Shown: in pieces, positions 26,839 through 36,286 of the stretch
Layout of the letters: each line of letters begins with the position of its first letter
Numbering within the stretch: the stretch's first letter is position 1
Assembly (NCBI GenBank): GCA_947456055.1
Contig: CANGSR010000006.1
Coordinates: 1-40,443 of the forward strand
Direction of reading: 5' to 3'
DNA length: 40,443 bases
Source: Chitinophagaceae bacterium
GTDB taxonomy: Bacteria > Bacteroidota > Bacteroidia > Chitinophagales > Chitinophagaceae
Notes under the pieces: generated by a model
The model's input: only the letters and a program-made list of their open reading frames with translations
What the model was told of the DNA's origin: nothing
Database searches by the model: none
Position numbers and translations under genes: made by a program

Positions 26839-27387
26839 ATGGGGGACAGGCTAGAAAAATTTGTACAAGAACACAACGAGGAGTTTGATATTTACTCTCC
26901 TCCGGCAGGGACATGGAATAATATTGAGCGTAAGCTAAAAAAGAAAAAGAACCCGGTTATTCGGCCCTATTGGGCATGGGCGGCGGCTGTATTATTGATT
27001 GCAGTTTCATTTGCATGGTTTAATAATAGGCAGGCTACATCACATCCAGTATTACAAGAAATACAGGTAGTTACTTTAAATCCTGAGCTGGTTAATGCAG
27101 AGGTTTATTATGCCTCAATAGTTGAAACACAACACCAGGAAATTGCACAATTAGGCAAAGGCTACCCTGATGTGTGCAATGACCTTGACAAAGAACTACG
27201 CAGTATGGATACCCTTTATGGCCAATTGAAGAATGAATACCAGGTAAGTGGCGGAAATGAAGCAGTAATGCAGGCTATGGTGGAGAACTTACAGGCAAGA
27301 GTGCAGCTAATGAACCAACAATTGCAATTATTAAAAAGTATTATTGCCCAAAGATCAGCTAAGGGGCATCCATTAGAATCAATGTAA
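26839..27387 (+). CDS. Single-TM protein, probable anti-sigma factor
   Basis: Immediately downstream of sigma gene; FDIYSPPAGTWNNIERKLKKKK, one TM (YWAWAAAVLLIAVSFAWF), coiled-coil C-terminus. Confidence 0.65.
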   Translation: MGDRLEKFVQEHNEEFDIYSPPAGTWNNIERKLKKKKNPVIRPYWAWAAAVLLIAVSFAWFNNRQATSHPVLQEIQVVTLNPELVNAEVYYASIVETQHQEIAQLGKGYPDVCNDLDKELRSMDTLYGQLKNEYQVSGGNEAVMQAMVENLQARVQLMNQQLQLLKSIIAQRSAKGHPLESM

Positions 27388-27397
27388 ATCAAACTAT

Positions 27398-28471
27398 ATG
27401 AAACAGATAAGATTTTTAGTTTTCGTGGTCTCCATATTATTCGTGAGTTGTAATACAAGTTATGGGTTTTGGAATAACTCAGTGACCAAGGAGAAAAAAG
27501 TCATCAGGCATTATAATGTGCTAGTGGGCGATGTGTTATCTATCAATAACCAGTATGGCAAGGTGCACATTAATACCTGGGACAAGAACGAAATAAATGT
27601 AGAAGTAAAAATAGAGGTTACTGCCCGAAATGAGGACGTAGCTCAGGACAGGCTGGACGGCATAACCATAGATGAGGATGGTGCCAACAGTAAAGGCCAT
27701 GAAATAACATTGACCACCCAATTTGCCAACCTTAAATTCCTCACCTCTATGAATTTCAAAATAGAGTATACAATTTATATGCCGAGGAAAAATGGACTAA
27801 AAATCACCAACAAGTATGGCAATGTGTATCTGGGCGATTTTGATGGAAAACTAGACCTAAATATGTCCTATGGCGCATTAAAAACCCAAAATCTTACAGG
27901 CCCCTTAAAAGATATAAAGGTATCATTTGGGAGTATAGATGTTACTTCGGTTGATTTAGGAGATTTTACTACCTCTTATTCCGGGGTAAACATAGAGCAA
28001 GCGGGTAAAATTGATGTGATTAATAAGTTTGGCAAGTTTGCCGTTAACCATGTAACTGACCTGGATATTAGACAAAGTTATGGTGAGCTAGAAATAGGCA
28101 CAGCCGGAAAGGTGGAAGGGGATGTAAATTTTGCGGGTGTAACTATTGACAGGCTAAATAAAAGTATGAATATGCGGCTTAAATACTGTACCAAGACAAC
28201 CCTGGGCTCGGTAGGGGCTGGTGTAGAAAAAGTGGAAATGGACATTAGTTATGGGGCTTTGGCTTGCAAATTTGATGAAGGTGCCAATCTGGCACTTGAA
28301 ATAAGCACCTCTTATAGCTCACTCAAAAATCAGGTGGCATTACGCCCCTTTGAATTCGGAACTACCTTGACTGAATCAGGCACTAATAGCGCACTTTACC
28401 ATGGTAAACTTGGTGCAGGCAAAGGCACATTCGATATTCATATAAAATACGGAAGCATTACCCTAAAATAA
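27398..28471 (+). CDS. Exported beta-helix-like / DUF4097-like repeat protein
   Basis: Lipoprotein-like signal (FVVSILFVSCNTSYG) and recurrent [QKS][YF]G beta-strand motif. Confidence 0.7.
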   Translation: MKQIRFLVFVVSILFVSCNTSYGFWNNSVTKEKKVIRHYNVLVGDVLSINNQYGKVHINTWDKNEINVEVKIEVTARNEDVAQDRLDGITIDEDGANSKGHEITLTTQFANLKFLTSMNFKIEYTIYMPRKNGLKITNKYGNVYLGDFDGKLDLNMSYGALKTQNLTGPLKDIKVSFGSIDVTSVDLGDFTTSYSGVNIEQAGKIDVINKFGKFAVNHVTDLDIRQSYGELEIGTAGKVEGDVNFAGVTIDRLNKSMNMRLKYCTKTTLGSVGAGVEKVEMDISYGALACKFDEGANLALEISTSYSSLKNQVALRPFEFGTTLTESGTNSALYHGKLGAGKGTFDIHIKYGSITLK

Positions 28472-28505
28472 ACAAACGATATTCTTCAAACCTAAAAATT
28501 GATTT

Positions 28506-29234
28506 ATGAAACTCAATCCAATCTATTTTTTGCTTGCCATTGTCCTAATTGGTACTAGTCTAAATCCCGCCACGGCTTATTGTAAATCAGACTCAACAGT
28601 AGTATTGACCAACTTAAATGAATTTGAGGCCATTACTTTCTCATCACGGGTAAAAGCTCATATTACCATAAAGGAAGGGGCTAAACCAGAAGTAAAATTG
28701 AGAGGGAGCTATGAGGCATTTGATTACTACAGAATCGATGTAACCAATAAAATGCTCCATATAGAGCCAGAAAAAGAAAGGTACTCCTATCATAATGTTG
28801 CCATCTATGCAGACATTGTAATTCCCACTATAAATGATTTAGAACTGTCAGGTTCATCAGAAGTGAATATTGCTGGACTCTTGAATACCAACAAATTCAG
28901 TATTTCCAGCAGCGGGTCAACTAATGTGACTATTGGCAATATAAATACCGCCCATTTTGATGCAGCTTTATCCGGGGTGAGCAATGTTATTGTTAATAAT
29001 GGAACTGCAACTAAGGCAGCCTATGCCCTTTCTGGCTGTTCGGGGGTATCAGCTTATAATTTTGTATGCCAAACAGTAGGTATCCGTGCGTCCGGGACTT
29101 CAGTTTGTAAAGTAAACGCAACCAAGCTACTCGATGTAGCCCTTAGTGGAGCCTCAAAGACAAAATATAGGGGTCATCCTGAAAAGATAGAACAAAGCCT
29201 ATCAGGTAGTAGTAAATTGAGGCAGGAGGAGTAG
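28506..29234 (+). CDS. GIN domain-containing protein (DUF2807-like)
   Basis: FEAITFSSRVKAHITIKEGAKPEVKLRGSYEAFDYYRIDVTNKMLHIEPE...LELSGSSEVNIAGL...SISSSGSTNVTIGNI. Confidence 0.85.
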   Translation: MKLNPIYFLLAIVLIGTSLNPATAYCKSDSTVVLTNLNEFEAITFSSRVKAHITIKEGAKPEVKLRGSYEAFDYYRIDVTNKMLHIEPEKERYSYHNVAIYADIVIPTINDLELSGSSEVNIAGLLNTNKFSISSSGSTNVTIGNINTAHFDAALSGVSNVIVNNGTATKAAYALSGCSGVSAYNFVCQTVGIRASGTSVCKVNATKLLDVALSGASKTKYRGHPEKIEQSLSGSSKLRQEE

Positions 29235-29355
29235 GCGAAATCAATAAGCTATTCCTTAAGCATTATGCCAAATTACTTATCAATCGCTAATTGTTTATTA
29301 TAATTCAGCACCTCTACATATAAACTTAGCTAATTCAACCAATACCAAAAATCGC

Positions 29356-29363
29356 TATCTTTG
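29356..29363 (+). promoter_or_regulatory. Bacteroidota -7 box upstream of TA module
   Basis: TATCTTTG fits TAnnTTTG, 18 nt before the ATG at 29382. Confidence 0.45.
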
Positions 29364-29381
29364 GTAACAAAAGCCATCAAA

Positions 29382-29582
29382 ATGGAGATAATATTAGCAA
29401 GACCTGAAAATATTGAACAATTAAAAGCCATTAAAGCAGTCTTAAAAGCCCTAAATGTCGATTTCATTTCTAAGAAAGACGGTGAATACGATGCGGAATT
29501 TGTTAAAAAAATTCAAGAAAGCCGCAAGCAGGCGATGGAAGGAAAAGTGAGTACTATAACTGTAGAGAATTTATGGAATTAG
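29382..29582 (+). CDS. Antitoxin of a YoeB-type module (DUF2683-like)
   Basis: MEIILARPENIEQLKAIKAVLKALNVDFISKKDGEYDAEFVKKIQESRKQAMEGKVSTITVENLWN; overlaps toxin start (ATGGAATTAG). Confidence 0.75.
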   Translation: MEIILARPENIEQLKAIKAVLKALNVDFISKKDGEYDAEFVKKIQESRKQAMEGKVSTITVENLWN

Positions 29583-29830
29583 TAATCACTGATAAGGCAA
29601 AAGAAGATCTTAGATATTGGAAGAAAAGTGGCAATCTCCCAATCCAGAAAAAAATAAGCCAAATTCTAGAATCTATTCAGGAGACTCCTTTCGAGGGACA
29701 CGGTAAACCTGAGCCCTTAAAATATGAACTATCAGGCACATGGAGCAGAAGAATCAATAAAGAACATCGTGTTGTATATGAAGTTGCAGAGAACAAAATT
29801 GTAATCTATTCATTATTGGGGCATTATTAA
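29573..29830 (+). CDS. yoeB: Txe/YoeB family toxin
   Basis: MELVITDKAKEDLRYWKKSGNLPIQKKISQILESIQETPFEGHGKPEPLKYELSGTWSRRINKEHRVVYEV. Confidence 0.93.
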   Translation: MELVITDKAKEDLRYWKKSGNLPIQKKISQILESIQETPFEGHGKPEPLKYELSGTWSRRINKEHRVVYEVAENKIVIYSLLGHY

Positions 29831-29842
29831 AATAAGCTACTG

Positions 29843-30040
29843 CTATATTGCCTTTAGATACCCATCAAACATACCGGGATTACTACGATATAATTTAATA
29901 AGTTGTTGTTCTTTATCATTTAGTTTGCCTCTCTTTTTATTGGCTGCTTCAATTTCCAATTCAGCAATTTCCTTATTGGCAATTTTCACCGTTTCCAGAA
30001 TATGTTCTAATTCGCTTTTCTTATTCAAATTAGTTGCCAT
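29843..30040 (-). CDS. Small protein downstream of the frameshifted toxin
   Basis: 65 aa, charged helical MATNLNKKSELEHILETVKIANKEIAELEIEAANKKRGKLNDKEQQLIKLYRSNPGMFDGYLKAI; starts 2 bp after the toxin stop codon. Confidence 0.5.
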   Translation of the reverse strand: MATNLNKKSELEHILETVKIANKEIAELEIEAANKKRGKLNDKEQQLIKLYRSNPGMFDGYLKAI

Positions 30041-30042
30041 TT

Positions 30043-30362
30043 TTATGTATTTAACTTTCTGTATTTATTCTTTGCTGCCATTCTTTCATGTGGAATAGAA
30101 ATAACCAACACCCTGTTCATTTTTTTATAGACTTTATAGATAATCAAATAAGGAAACTCATTTATTGTTGCTTCACCATATCCAAGCCTTGATTTAACTC
30201 CAAATACTTCTGGGGAATGTTTTATTACATTTAATTTTTCCCTAACCCTAAATAAAAATCTATCACCTAGGCCTTCCTGTTGTTGTTCATACCAAAATAA
30301 GCATTGTTATAATCCACTTCAACATCAGGGTGGAATTCGATTATAAATTCCCCTAAATTCAT
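30043..30362 (-). pseudogene. RelE/ParE-like toxin with a 1-nt frameshift
   Basis: Minus strand: MNLGEFIIEFHPDVEVDYNNAYF [frame change] WYEQQQEGLGDRFLFRVREKLNVIKHSPEVFGVKSRLGYGEATINEFPYLIIYKVYKKMNRVLVISIPHERMAAKNKYRKLNT-stop; shift at the AAAA run near 30294..30297. ATGA overlap with antitoxin. Confidence 0.75.
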
Positions 30363-30616
30363 ATACCTGTTTGGATACGGTTATGATAGTTAGTCCTTAC
30401 TCTTTTTTCCATTTCGTCTAGTGAAACAGGTACGATTGCTCCCTGCTCATATTCATCTATGCGCTTTTGCATCTCCTTTTCAAAAGTTGTTTCGGCCTCA
30501 ACTTCTTGTTCCTCAACCTCAAGCAGAGCAAGGATCATTTTCACAGTGGTATCACCAGCCCTATCAATGCCATCCTTAGCTTTTTTTCGCAAATCAGTTC
30601 TTATTTGTGTATTCAT
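30359..30616 (-). CDS. Antitoxin/addiction-module-type protein upstream of the frameshifted toxin
   Basis: 85 aa, acidic; stop codon overlaps the toxin ATG (ATGA). Confidence 0.65.
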   Translation of the reverse strand: MNTQIRTDLRKKAKDGIDRAGDTTVKMILALLEVEEQEVEAETTFEKEMQKRIDEYEQGAIVPVSLDEMEKRVRTNYHNRIQTGI

Positions 30617-30797
30617 ATCGAAAATATCCCCTTACAAATATAGCCATTTCTTATCATTAGCATTCATAAAAAATAGTTCTTTTAACTCCTTGATTTGCCC
30701 AATAATTCATCTCACCATTTCAATCCGCACATTCCCATTCTCAATAAACCTGCCATCCATATCTCAAATAAATAGCCTCCAATATTACACTCTTCCT

Positions 30798-30805
30798 TAT
30801 TTTTG
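30798..30805 (+). promoter_or_regulatory. Bacteroidota -7 box upstream of CDS 30824
   Basis: TATTTTTG fits TAnnTTTG and supports 30824 rather than 30803 as start. Confidence 0.4.
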
Positions 30806-30823
30806 CATCTAAATAATACCCTT

Positions 30824-31525
30824 ATGTCTCCCAAAACCTACCTCATCGGCATTTTGTTGTTACTTCAATTTCATGGTTTGCAGGCTCAGTCTGGCATCAA
30901 GGATACTTATAGTGATGGCAGTACATGGACATTAAAAGGCAAGGTATTCCCTTGGATAGCCTTAGGTGGAGGTATAAATTATACTTTAGGTTTGGAATAT
31001 GGTTTCAGGAAATACCAATCGGTGGGTATAGATGTTTCTTATGATGATTATAGTTCAGAACATGAGGTATATGATGTGGGCAAACAACAATATGTATCTG
31101 GCCCCAGGGTATATACTGAATGGAGGGGTGTTTTTTTAAACTATCGCAGATATTTTGTCTGCAAGCATACCTTCATTGATTACACAAAGGGTAAAAATTA
31201 CAAAACCAGCTACCTACCCTACCTAAGTGCTTTTGGCAGATACGGCAAAACCGACCTGCACTATGAGAAAGGATATATTACCGACAATCTTAGTTACGAT
31301 GAATGGCAATATTCGGTAGGATGCTTATTGGGTGTAGTGACGGAAAGTTTCGATATCAATATCGGACCGTTTTATAAACAAAGGTATATTACCGATGTTG
31401 AAGAGGAATTTGGGAAAGCGGCATTTCACACACATATGCAACCCATATTCGGTATTAGACTTGGAGTGAATTTGATGTTGAACCTAAAACAGAGTGACCA
31501 TGTATTAGCTAAGTATCTAAATTAG
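30824..31525 (+). CDS. Hypothetical exported beta-rich protein
   Basis: Signal peptide MSPKTYLIGILLLLQFHGLQAQ; alternating aromatic beta-strand pattern. Confidence 0.65.
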   Translation: MSPKTYLIGILLLLQFHGLQAQSGIKDTYSDGSTWTLKGKVFPWIALGGGINYTLGLEYGFRKYQSVGIDVSYDDYSSEHEVYDVGKQQYVSGPRVYTEWRGVFLNYRRYFVCKHTFIDYTKGKNYKTSYLPYLSAFGRYGKTDLHYEKGYITDNLSYDEWQYSVGCLLGVVTESFDINIGPFYKQRYITDVEEEFGKAAFHTHMQPIFGIRLGVNLMLNLKQSDHVLAKYLN

Positions 31526-31570
31526 CGACAGACATACCTCCATTATGTTTTAACCTTTTACTTTTAACTT

Positions 31571-32218
31571 TTACCTTCTCCCAAACCAATACATAAACAC
31601 GCAGAGCACCAAAGTCACTACTATTATTATATACGGGAACATTGCCTCCTTTCGTGATTGTTTATTACGGTAATCAAGATTATCGGTAATTGCCTGTGTA
31701 CCATCATCAAAGTCTTCAGTAAGCACATACAATCTTGCGTTTATCTCATCAAGGTATTTGAGGGGGAGCAGTTGGCTGGCTTTAATTATTTCATTGACTA
31801 TCTGGATGATTGTAGCTTTATCTCCCTCTAATTGTAAAATAGCTATATGGGAATCAGAGAGTAGCATTAGGATATAAGTCTGCAGGGCACCATGGCTAAT
31901 GCGGTAGGTATCCATGCCGAGCAATTCCTTGTTCAGTTGCTGGTATGTATTAAGTAGCCATGCAGGCGTTGCCGCTTCTTTATAAGATGTACGGCTTCCT
32001 AAACCCGACAACCATCTTTCCTCATCGTATTTTGTCTTCTTTGCAGGAACAGATAAAACCGACCATGCTTCCTGCAACTCCTTGAAATGTGCCTCTGCCA
32101 GTGCATTATCCGGATTTTTATCTGGATGATACTTAAACGCCAATGCCCTATATGCCTTTTTTATTTCGGGCACATTGGCATTAGGTGATACACCAAGCGT
32201 TTTGTAGTAGTCCTTCAC
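31571..32218 (-). CDS. J-domain (DnaJ-like) membrane protein
   Basis: [56 protein letters not shown] (HPD motif); C-terminal TM. Confidence 0.9.
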   Translation of the reverse strand: MKDYYKTLGVSPNANVPEIKKAYRALAFKYHPDKNPDNALAEAHFKELQEAWSVLSVPAKKTKYDEERWLSGLGSRTSYKEAATPAWLLNTYQQLNKELLGMDTYRISHGALQTYILMLLSDSHIAILQLEGDKATIIQIVNEIIKASQLLPLKYLDEINARLYVLTEDFDDGTQAITDNLDYRNKQSRKEAMFPYIIIVVTLVLCVFMYWFGRR

Positions 32219-32276
32219 TTTGTGGAGACAAAAGTAGTAAGTAGAAAGTAGAAAGATGGCATGGAATACTGGTTTG

Positions 32277-32304
32277 GTATTTAGTAGATAGTATTTAGTA
32301 GATA
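32277..32304 (+). repeat. 14-bp tandem duplication
   Basis: GTATTTAGTAGATA x2. Confidence 0.85.
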
Positions 32305-32354
32305 GTCAATTCCATTAAAAAATTTAGCTGATTCATATGCTAGGCCAATTAGGG

Positions 32355-32960
32355 TTATTTAGTATCCTTAAACTTCCAGAGGTAGAAACAAGCATAGGTG
32401 CGGTAGGGTGCCCATGCGGTGGAAATCTCCTGCATCTGCCTGCGAAATTCCTTTTTATTGGTAATATCCAAATTATAGACCCTGGCCATTGCCTGCTGTA
32501 TGCCAAGATCATCAATTGCAAACACATCTTCCCTGCCCAGGGTAAACATCAATAACATCTCCACCGTCCAGCGGCCTACACCTTTTATCTGGGTGAGAAA
32601 TTCAATTACTTCATCATTACTCATTTGGCGTATAGCCTCATCATCTGTATTATTTTCCAGCATGTAGCGGGCTACATTTTGAACATATCCTACCTTGGCA
32701 TTTGACAAGCCTATTCCTCTTAAAGTATCATATGGGGTATCCAAAATCTGGCGAGCATCTGGCTCATTACCTCCAAATAAATCAAGGAAACGCTTAAATA
32801 TCACATCAGCCACTTTAGTAGACAATTGCTGGCTCATGATGCTGGAACAAAGCCTCAGGCATATGTTCTGACGCTCCTGAAGCAGGTAGGGCTCTACTGA
32901 TTGTAGGACAGGTAGTAATTGTGCATCTTTTGACAAATGCTCCAGATGTGGTTTTGACAT
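32355..32960 (-). CDS. DNA-3-methyladenine glycosylase II-type (AlkA family, HhH-GPD)
   Basis: FLTQIKGVGRWTVEMLLMFTLGREDVFAIDDLGIQQAMARVY is an HhH-GPD motif with catalytic Asp; YRTYACFYLWKF. Confidence 0.9.
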   Translation of the reverse strand: MSKPHLEHLSKDAQLLPVLQSVEPYLLQERQNICLRLCSSIMSQQLSTKVADVIFKRFLDLFGGNEPDARQILDTPYDTLRGIGLSNAKVGYVQNVARYMLENNTDDEAIRQMSNDEVIEFLTQIKGVGRWTVEMLLMFTLGREDVFAIDDLGIQQAMARVYNLDITNKKEFRRQMQEISTAWAPYRTYACFYLWKFKDTK

Positions 32961-33143
32961 GGCGCTAAATTTCGATTATTAGATTAATGCCAAAATTAGG
33001 AATCAAAAAATAAGAGTGGACTATTTTTTGCTTTTCATGCAGTTTTCATTCAATTTATTGGACTATTTACCCGAAATCACCCATTTGCAACAAGATTACA
33101 CGTTTCCGCAACATACGTTAATGCCTTTCGGACTACCTTAATC

Positions 33144-33151
33144 TACTTTTG
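33144..33151 (+). promoter_or_regulatory. Bacteroidota -7 box upstream of CDS 33195
   Basis: TACTTTTG fits TAnnTTTG. Confidence 0.4.
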
Positions 33152-33194
33152 TATCGTTATTCACCATTACAAAAACAATTCAATTCGCAAAAAA

Positions 33195-34676
33195 ATGAAA
33201 AAGACACTAACTATTTTGGGCCTGTTATTACTAACAGCTACCACCACTACTCTATGGCAGAGTTGTAAAAAAAGTACATCAAACAACACATCCTCCTCGG
33301 GGGCTGTGGCATTGTCAATCCAAACCGGGGCTCAAACAATTCTGCCCGGTGGCACACTACCCTATAGTGCTGTGCTTGTAGACAAATCGGGTAAAACAAG
33401 TACACCATCCAGCATTACATGGAGTATTGCAAGTGCAGGTAGCACTTCTATAGGATCATTTAGCGGAGGCACTTTTACCGCTACAGGCACAGGTTATGGC
33501 ACCATAATGGCCAGTACTACCGTAAATGGCACTACTCTTACAGCATCCGTACCAGTGGGTATTTATGCACCTACAGTATTTGCAGTAGTGCCCAGTGCCG
33601 TTATCTGGACTACAGGCGCAGGTACAATTCCTTTAACACCTGTATATATTGGAACAGGTACCACATCTTACAGCTACTCATCAAGCGATGCTACAGTAGC
33701 TTCGGTAGATGGTTCGGGTGTTATTACTTTTAATAAAACTGGTTCATGTGTAATAACTGTAACTGCCAGTGGACTTACAGGTAGCCCAACTGTACAAGTG
33801 CCTGTACTAGTGGTGGGTATGCCATCTGTTTCATTACCTGTTGTCAGGGTAGCTGTTAATCCTGCTGCCGCACAAATCTTCCGTAATGACAATACTACTT
33901 TAACAGCAACCGCCTATGATGGCTCCGGAGCACAAGTTAGTGGTAGTGCCACATGGGCAATTCAGGACCCATCTATTGCATCGGTAGATCAAACTGGTAA
34001 GGTTACAGGCCTAAGCCTGGGTAAAACAGTTGTAACGGCCACAATTAGCGGCATTACTGGTCAAGCTGAGGTAGATGTACTACCTGATACCGCAATAATT
34101 GTTACCCCATTCTGGGCCAGTCTGGCACCATCTGCCACCAAGCAGTTTACAGCTACTACCTATAGGGTTAACCACTCTGATAAGTCATTGAGCATCATTA
34201 CCCCTAATCCTTCTCTTAGCTGGACAATTCCAACTTATGGCATACCAGTATTTGATATTGCAACCGTTAGTAGTACAGGTTTGGTGACAATGAAATCGAC
34301 AGCTACACTAGGGCTTGCCACCTTTGTAATGGCTGCTGCAAGTTCACCAACCATTGAACCGGGAGTTGCATTATTATCTGTTAGTGATTGCAATTGTGGA
34401 ACTACCACAGCCGGTGTAACCCATATTGGACTGACATCTCCAGCAACGGTTAACCTAAGCCTTATGACCAACCCAACAGCAAATATTATTGCAGCCGCTC
34501 TTGATGCCACTAATACACCTGTTATCGGTGCTACCTTAACCTATTGTACCGATAATATGGCTGCCTGTGCTGTAGATGCTTCTGGAACTATTACAGCAAC
34601 CGGCCCAGGTAGTGCCACTGTTACCATTTGTAATGGAGGGGTAAATACTACTATTACAGTAAATGTAACTTTATAA
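33195..34676 (+). CDS. Lipoprotein with bacterial Ig-like (Big_2-type) domains
   Basis: Lipobox-like LWQSCKKS; repeats such as SSSDATVASVDGSGVITFNKTGSCVITVTASGL and WAIQDPSIASVDQTGKVTGLSLGKTVVTATISGI. Confidence 0.85.
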   Translation: MKKTLTILGLLLLTATTTTLWQSCKKSTSNNTSSSGAVALSIQTGAQTILPGGTLPYSAVLVDKSGKTSTPSSITWSIASAGSTSIGSFSGGTFTATGTGYGTIMASTTVNGTTLTASVPVGIYAPTVFAVVPSAVIWTTGAGTIPLTPVYIGTGTTSYSYSSSDATVASVDGSGVITFNKTGSCVITVTASGLTGSPTVQVPVLVVGMPSVSLPVVRVAVNPAAAQIFRNDNTTLTATAYDGSGAQVSGSATWAIQDPSIASVDQTGKVTGLSLGKTVVTATISGITGQAEVDVLPDTAIIVTPFWASLAPSATKQFTATTYRVNHSDKSLSIITPNPSLSWTIPTYGIPVFDIATVSSTGLVTMKSTATLGLATFVMAAASSPTIEPGVALLSVSDCNCGTTTAGVTHIGLTSPATVNLSLMTNPTANIIAAALDATNTPVIGATLTYCTDNMAACAVDASGTITATGPGSATVTICNGGVNTTITVNVTL

Positions 34677-34758
34677 TGTCAAATGCATCACTATCATTAT
34701 AAAAGTAAAAGGCTACCGAAGTGGTAGCCTTTTACTTTTATGTAACGTTTGTTAATAA

Positions 34759-36144
34759 TTAATGATGATGGTGGTGTGCAGCATGTGCATCACCTAATTT
34801 GAAGAATTCTTCTTCACTTATTTCCTTAATTTCCACAGGGAATTGTTGCTCCAACATCCAGAACATCTTAGCAGTAAGTAACCTGCGGTATGTTTCATCC
34901 ATCATCTTTTCGTCATTGGAAATCTTAGACATATAGCCTTCCATCCATGGAGCCTCGTCTTCGTTCTCTAAAGTAAGACCGAAATAACGTAAAACATTAG
35001 CCTTAACATCCTGGTATACTTCCTCACGTGATACATGAACTCCTGATTCAGTAACTATTTGATCAGAAATTAACTGCCAACGCAATTGGTGCTCAAAACT
35101 GCTCCATTCATTTTCAACTTCTTTGGCTGTTTTTGGGTTTTCATTGTTCTCCATCATCCAGCGTTTCAGGAAGTTAACCGGAAGTTCTATTGGAGTTTGG
35201 TGAACCAAATATTCAAAGATTTCATTTTGCAGGCGTTCACTGGTAATACGGTTGAAATCCATACCCAACTCTTCCCTAATTTTCTCTCTAAATTCAGATT
35301 CAGTATTAATATCAAGATCTTTATAAACTGCTTTATAAAGCTCAGTACCCATTTCCAATGGTATGAGCCAACCTATCTTAGTCAAAGTCAATTTATAATA
35401 TTGCTCAGCTCCATTAGGACCAGCTTTAAGTGGGTCTTTGAGGAAAGCTTCAAGCTCATCGGCACTACAAACATCAACCGGGCGGAAAACCAATGTATCT
35501 TCTGGTTTCTTATCCATCAGTTGCTCTTGTAGTGCTGCTGGCATCTTATCCAGCACTTTGGTGTCTTCTACAGGCTCTGCGCTAGCTAAAACCTTACCAT
35601 CAGCATCACATTCTTCATATTTTGCATAGATAATATTTTCCTTGCTAGTTACCAGTTGCTGTGCATCTACATTGCCAAAACGGCGTTTCAGGCGCTCCAT
35701 TTCATCATCCATCATTTGGTCGGTGATGGTGATTTTATAACGAGGCAGGTGTGAATTTTTGATAACCGAACCGAGTTCTACTGCAGGCTTCAAACCTACT
35801 TCAAAATCGAAATCAATGTCGGAAGGTGAAGAGAAGTTAAGCGTCATGAAATGGTCATTAGCCATCATCATAGGCTGAGCAAAAATGCCCAACTTCTGCT
35901 CTTTCATATATGTTTCCAGCTTAGCAGCGGCATTACGCACCACTTCTTCTTTGATAACCGTAGGACCATACATTTTACGTACCAGACCAGACGGTACCAT
36001 ACCTTTACGGAATCCGGGGATATTGGCTTTCTTAGCATACTCCTTCATTGATTTCTCGAACGAGGGCATGTAATCTTCCTTGGCCAGTTTTACGGTGATT
36101 TTGTCGTGAAGGGTACCTATACTTTCGCGTGTTATTGTAGCCAT
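34759..36144 (-). CDS. tig: Trigger factor
   Basis: LHDKITVKLAKEDYMPSFEKSMKEYAKKANIPGFRKGMVPSGLVRKMYGPTVIKEEVV; C-terminus ends AHAAHHHHH. Confidence 0.9.
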   Translation of the reverse strand: MATITRESIGTLHDKITVKLAKEDYMPSFEKSMKEYAKKANIPGFRKGMVPSGLVRKMYGPTVIKEEVVRNAAAKLETYMKEQKLGIFAQPMMMANDHFMTLNFSSPSDIDFDFEVGLKPAVELGSVIKNSHLPRYKITITDQMMDDEMERLKRRFGNVDAQQLVTSKENIIYAKYEECDADGKVLASAEPVEDTKVLDKMPAALQEQLMDKKPEDTLVFRPVDVCSADELEAFLKDPLKAGPNGAEQYYKLTLTKIGWLIPLEMGTELYKAVYKDLDINTESEFREKIREELGMDFNRITSERLQNEIFEYLVHQTPIELPVNFLKRWMMENNENPKTAKEVENEWSSFEHQLRWQLISDQIVTESGVHVSREEVYQDVKANVLRYFGLTLENEDEAPWMEGYMSKISNDEKMMDETYRRLLTAKMFWMLEQQFPVEIKEISEEEFFKLGDAHAAHHHHH

Positions 36145-36170
36145 TGTATGTGTATTTTTAGATTTAAAAA

Positions 36171-36197
36171 ATGCAGCCGGAATAGTTCCGGCTGCAT
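36171..36197 (-). terminator. Terminator of tRNA-Leu transcript
   Basis: ATGCAGCCGGAA-TAG-TTCCGGCTGCAT; minus strand continues with TTTTT. Confidence 0.8.
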
Positions 36198-36205
36198 GAT
36201 ATTAG

Positions 36206-36286
36206 TGCGGGTGGAGGGACTCGAACCCCCATGCCTCACGGCACTAGATCCTAAGTCTAGTGTGTCTGCCATTTCACCACACCCGC
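36206..36286 (-). tRNA. tRNA-Leu (anticodon UAG)
   Basis: GCGGGTGTGGTGAAATGGCAGACACACTAGACTTAGGATCTAGTGCCGTGAGGCATGGGGGTTCGAGTCCCTCCACCCGCA; 7-bp acceptor stem, loop CTTAGGA, GGTTCGAGTCC T-loop, long variable arm; no encoded CCA. Confidence 0.95.

Noticed and set aside
26420-26914. 164-aa minus-strand ORF
   Set aside because: Antisense to the ECF sigma gene; composition typical of a shadow ORF.
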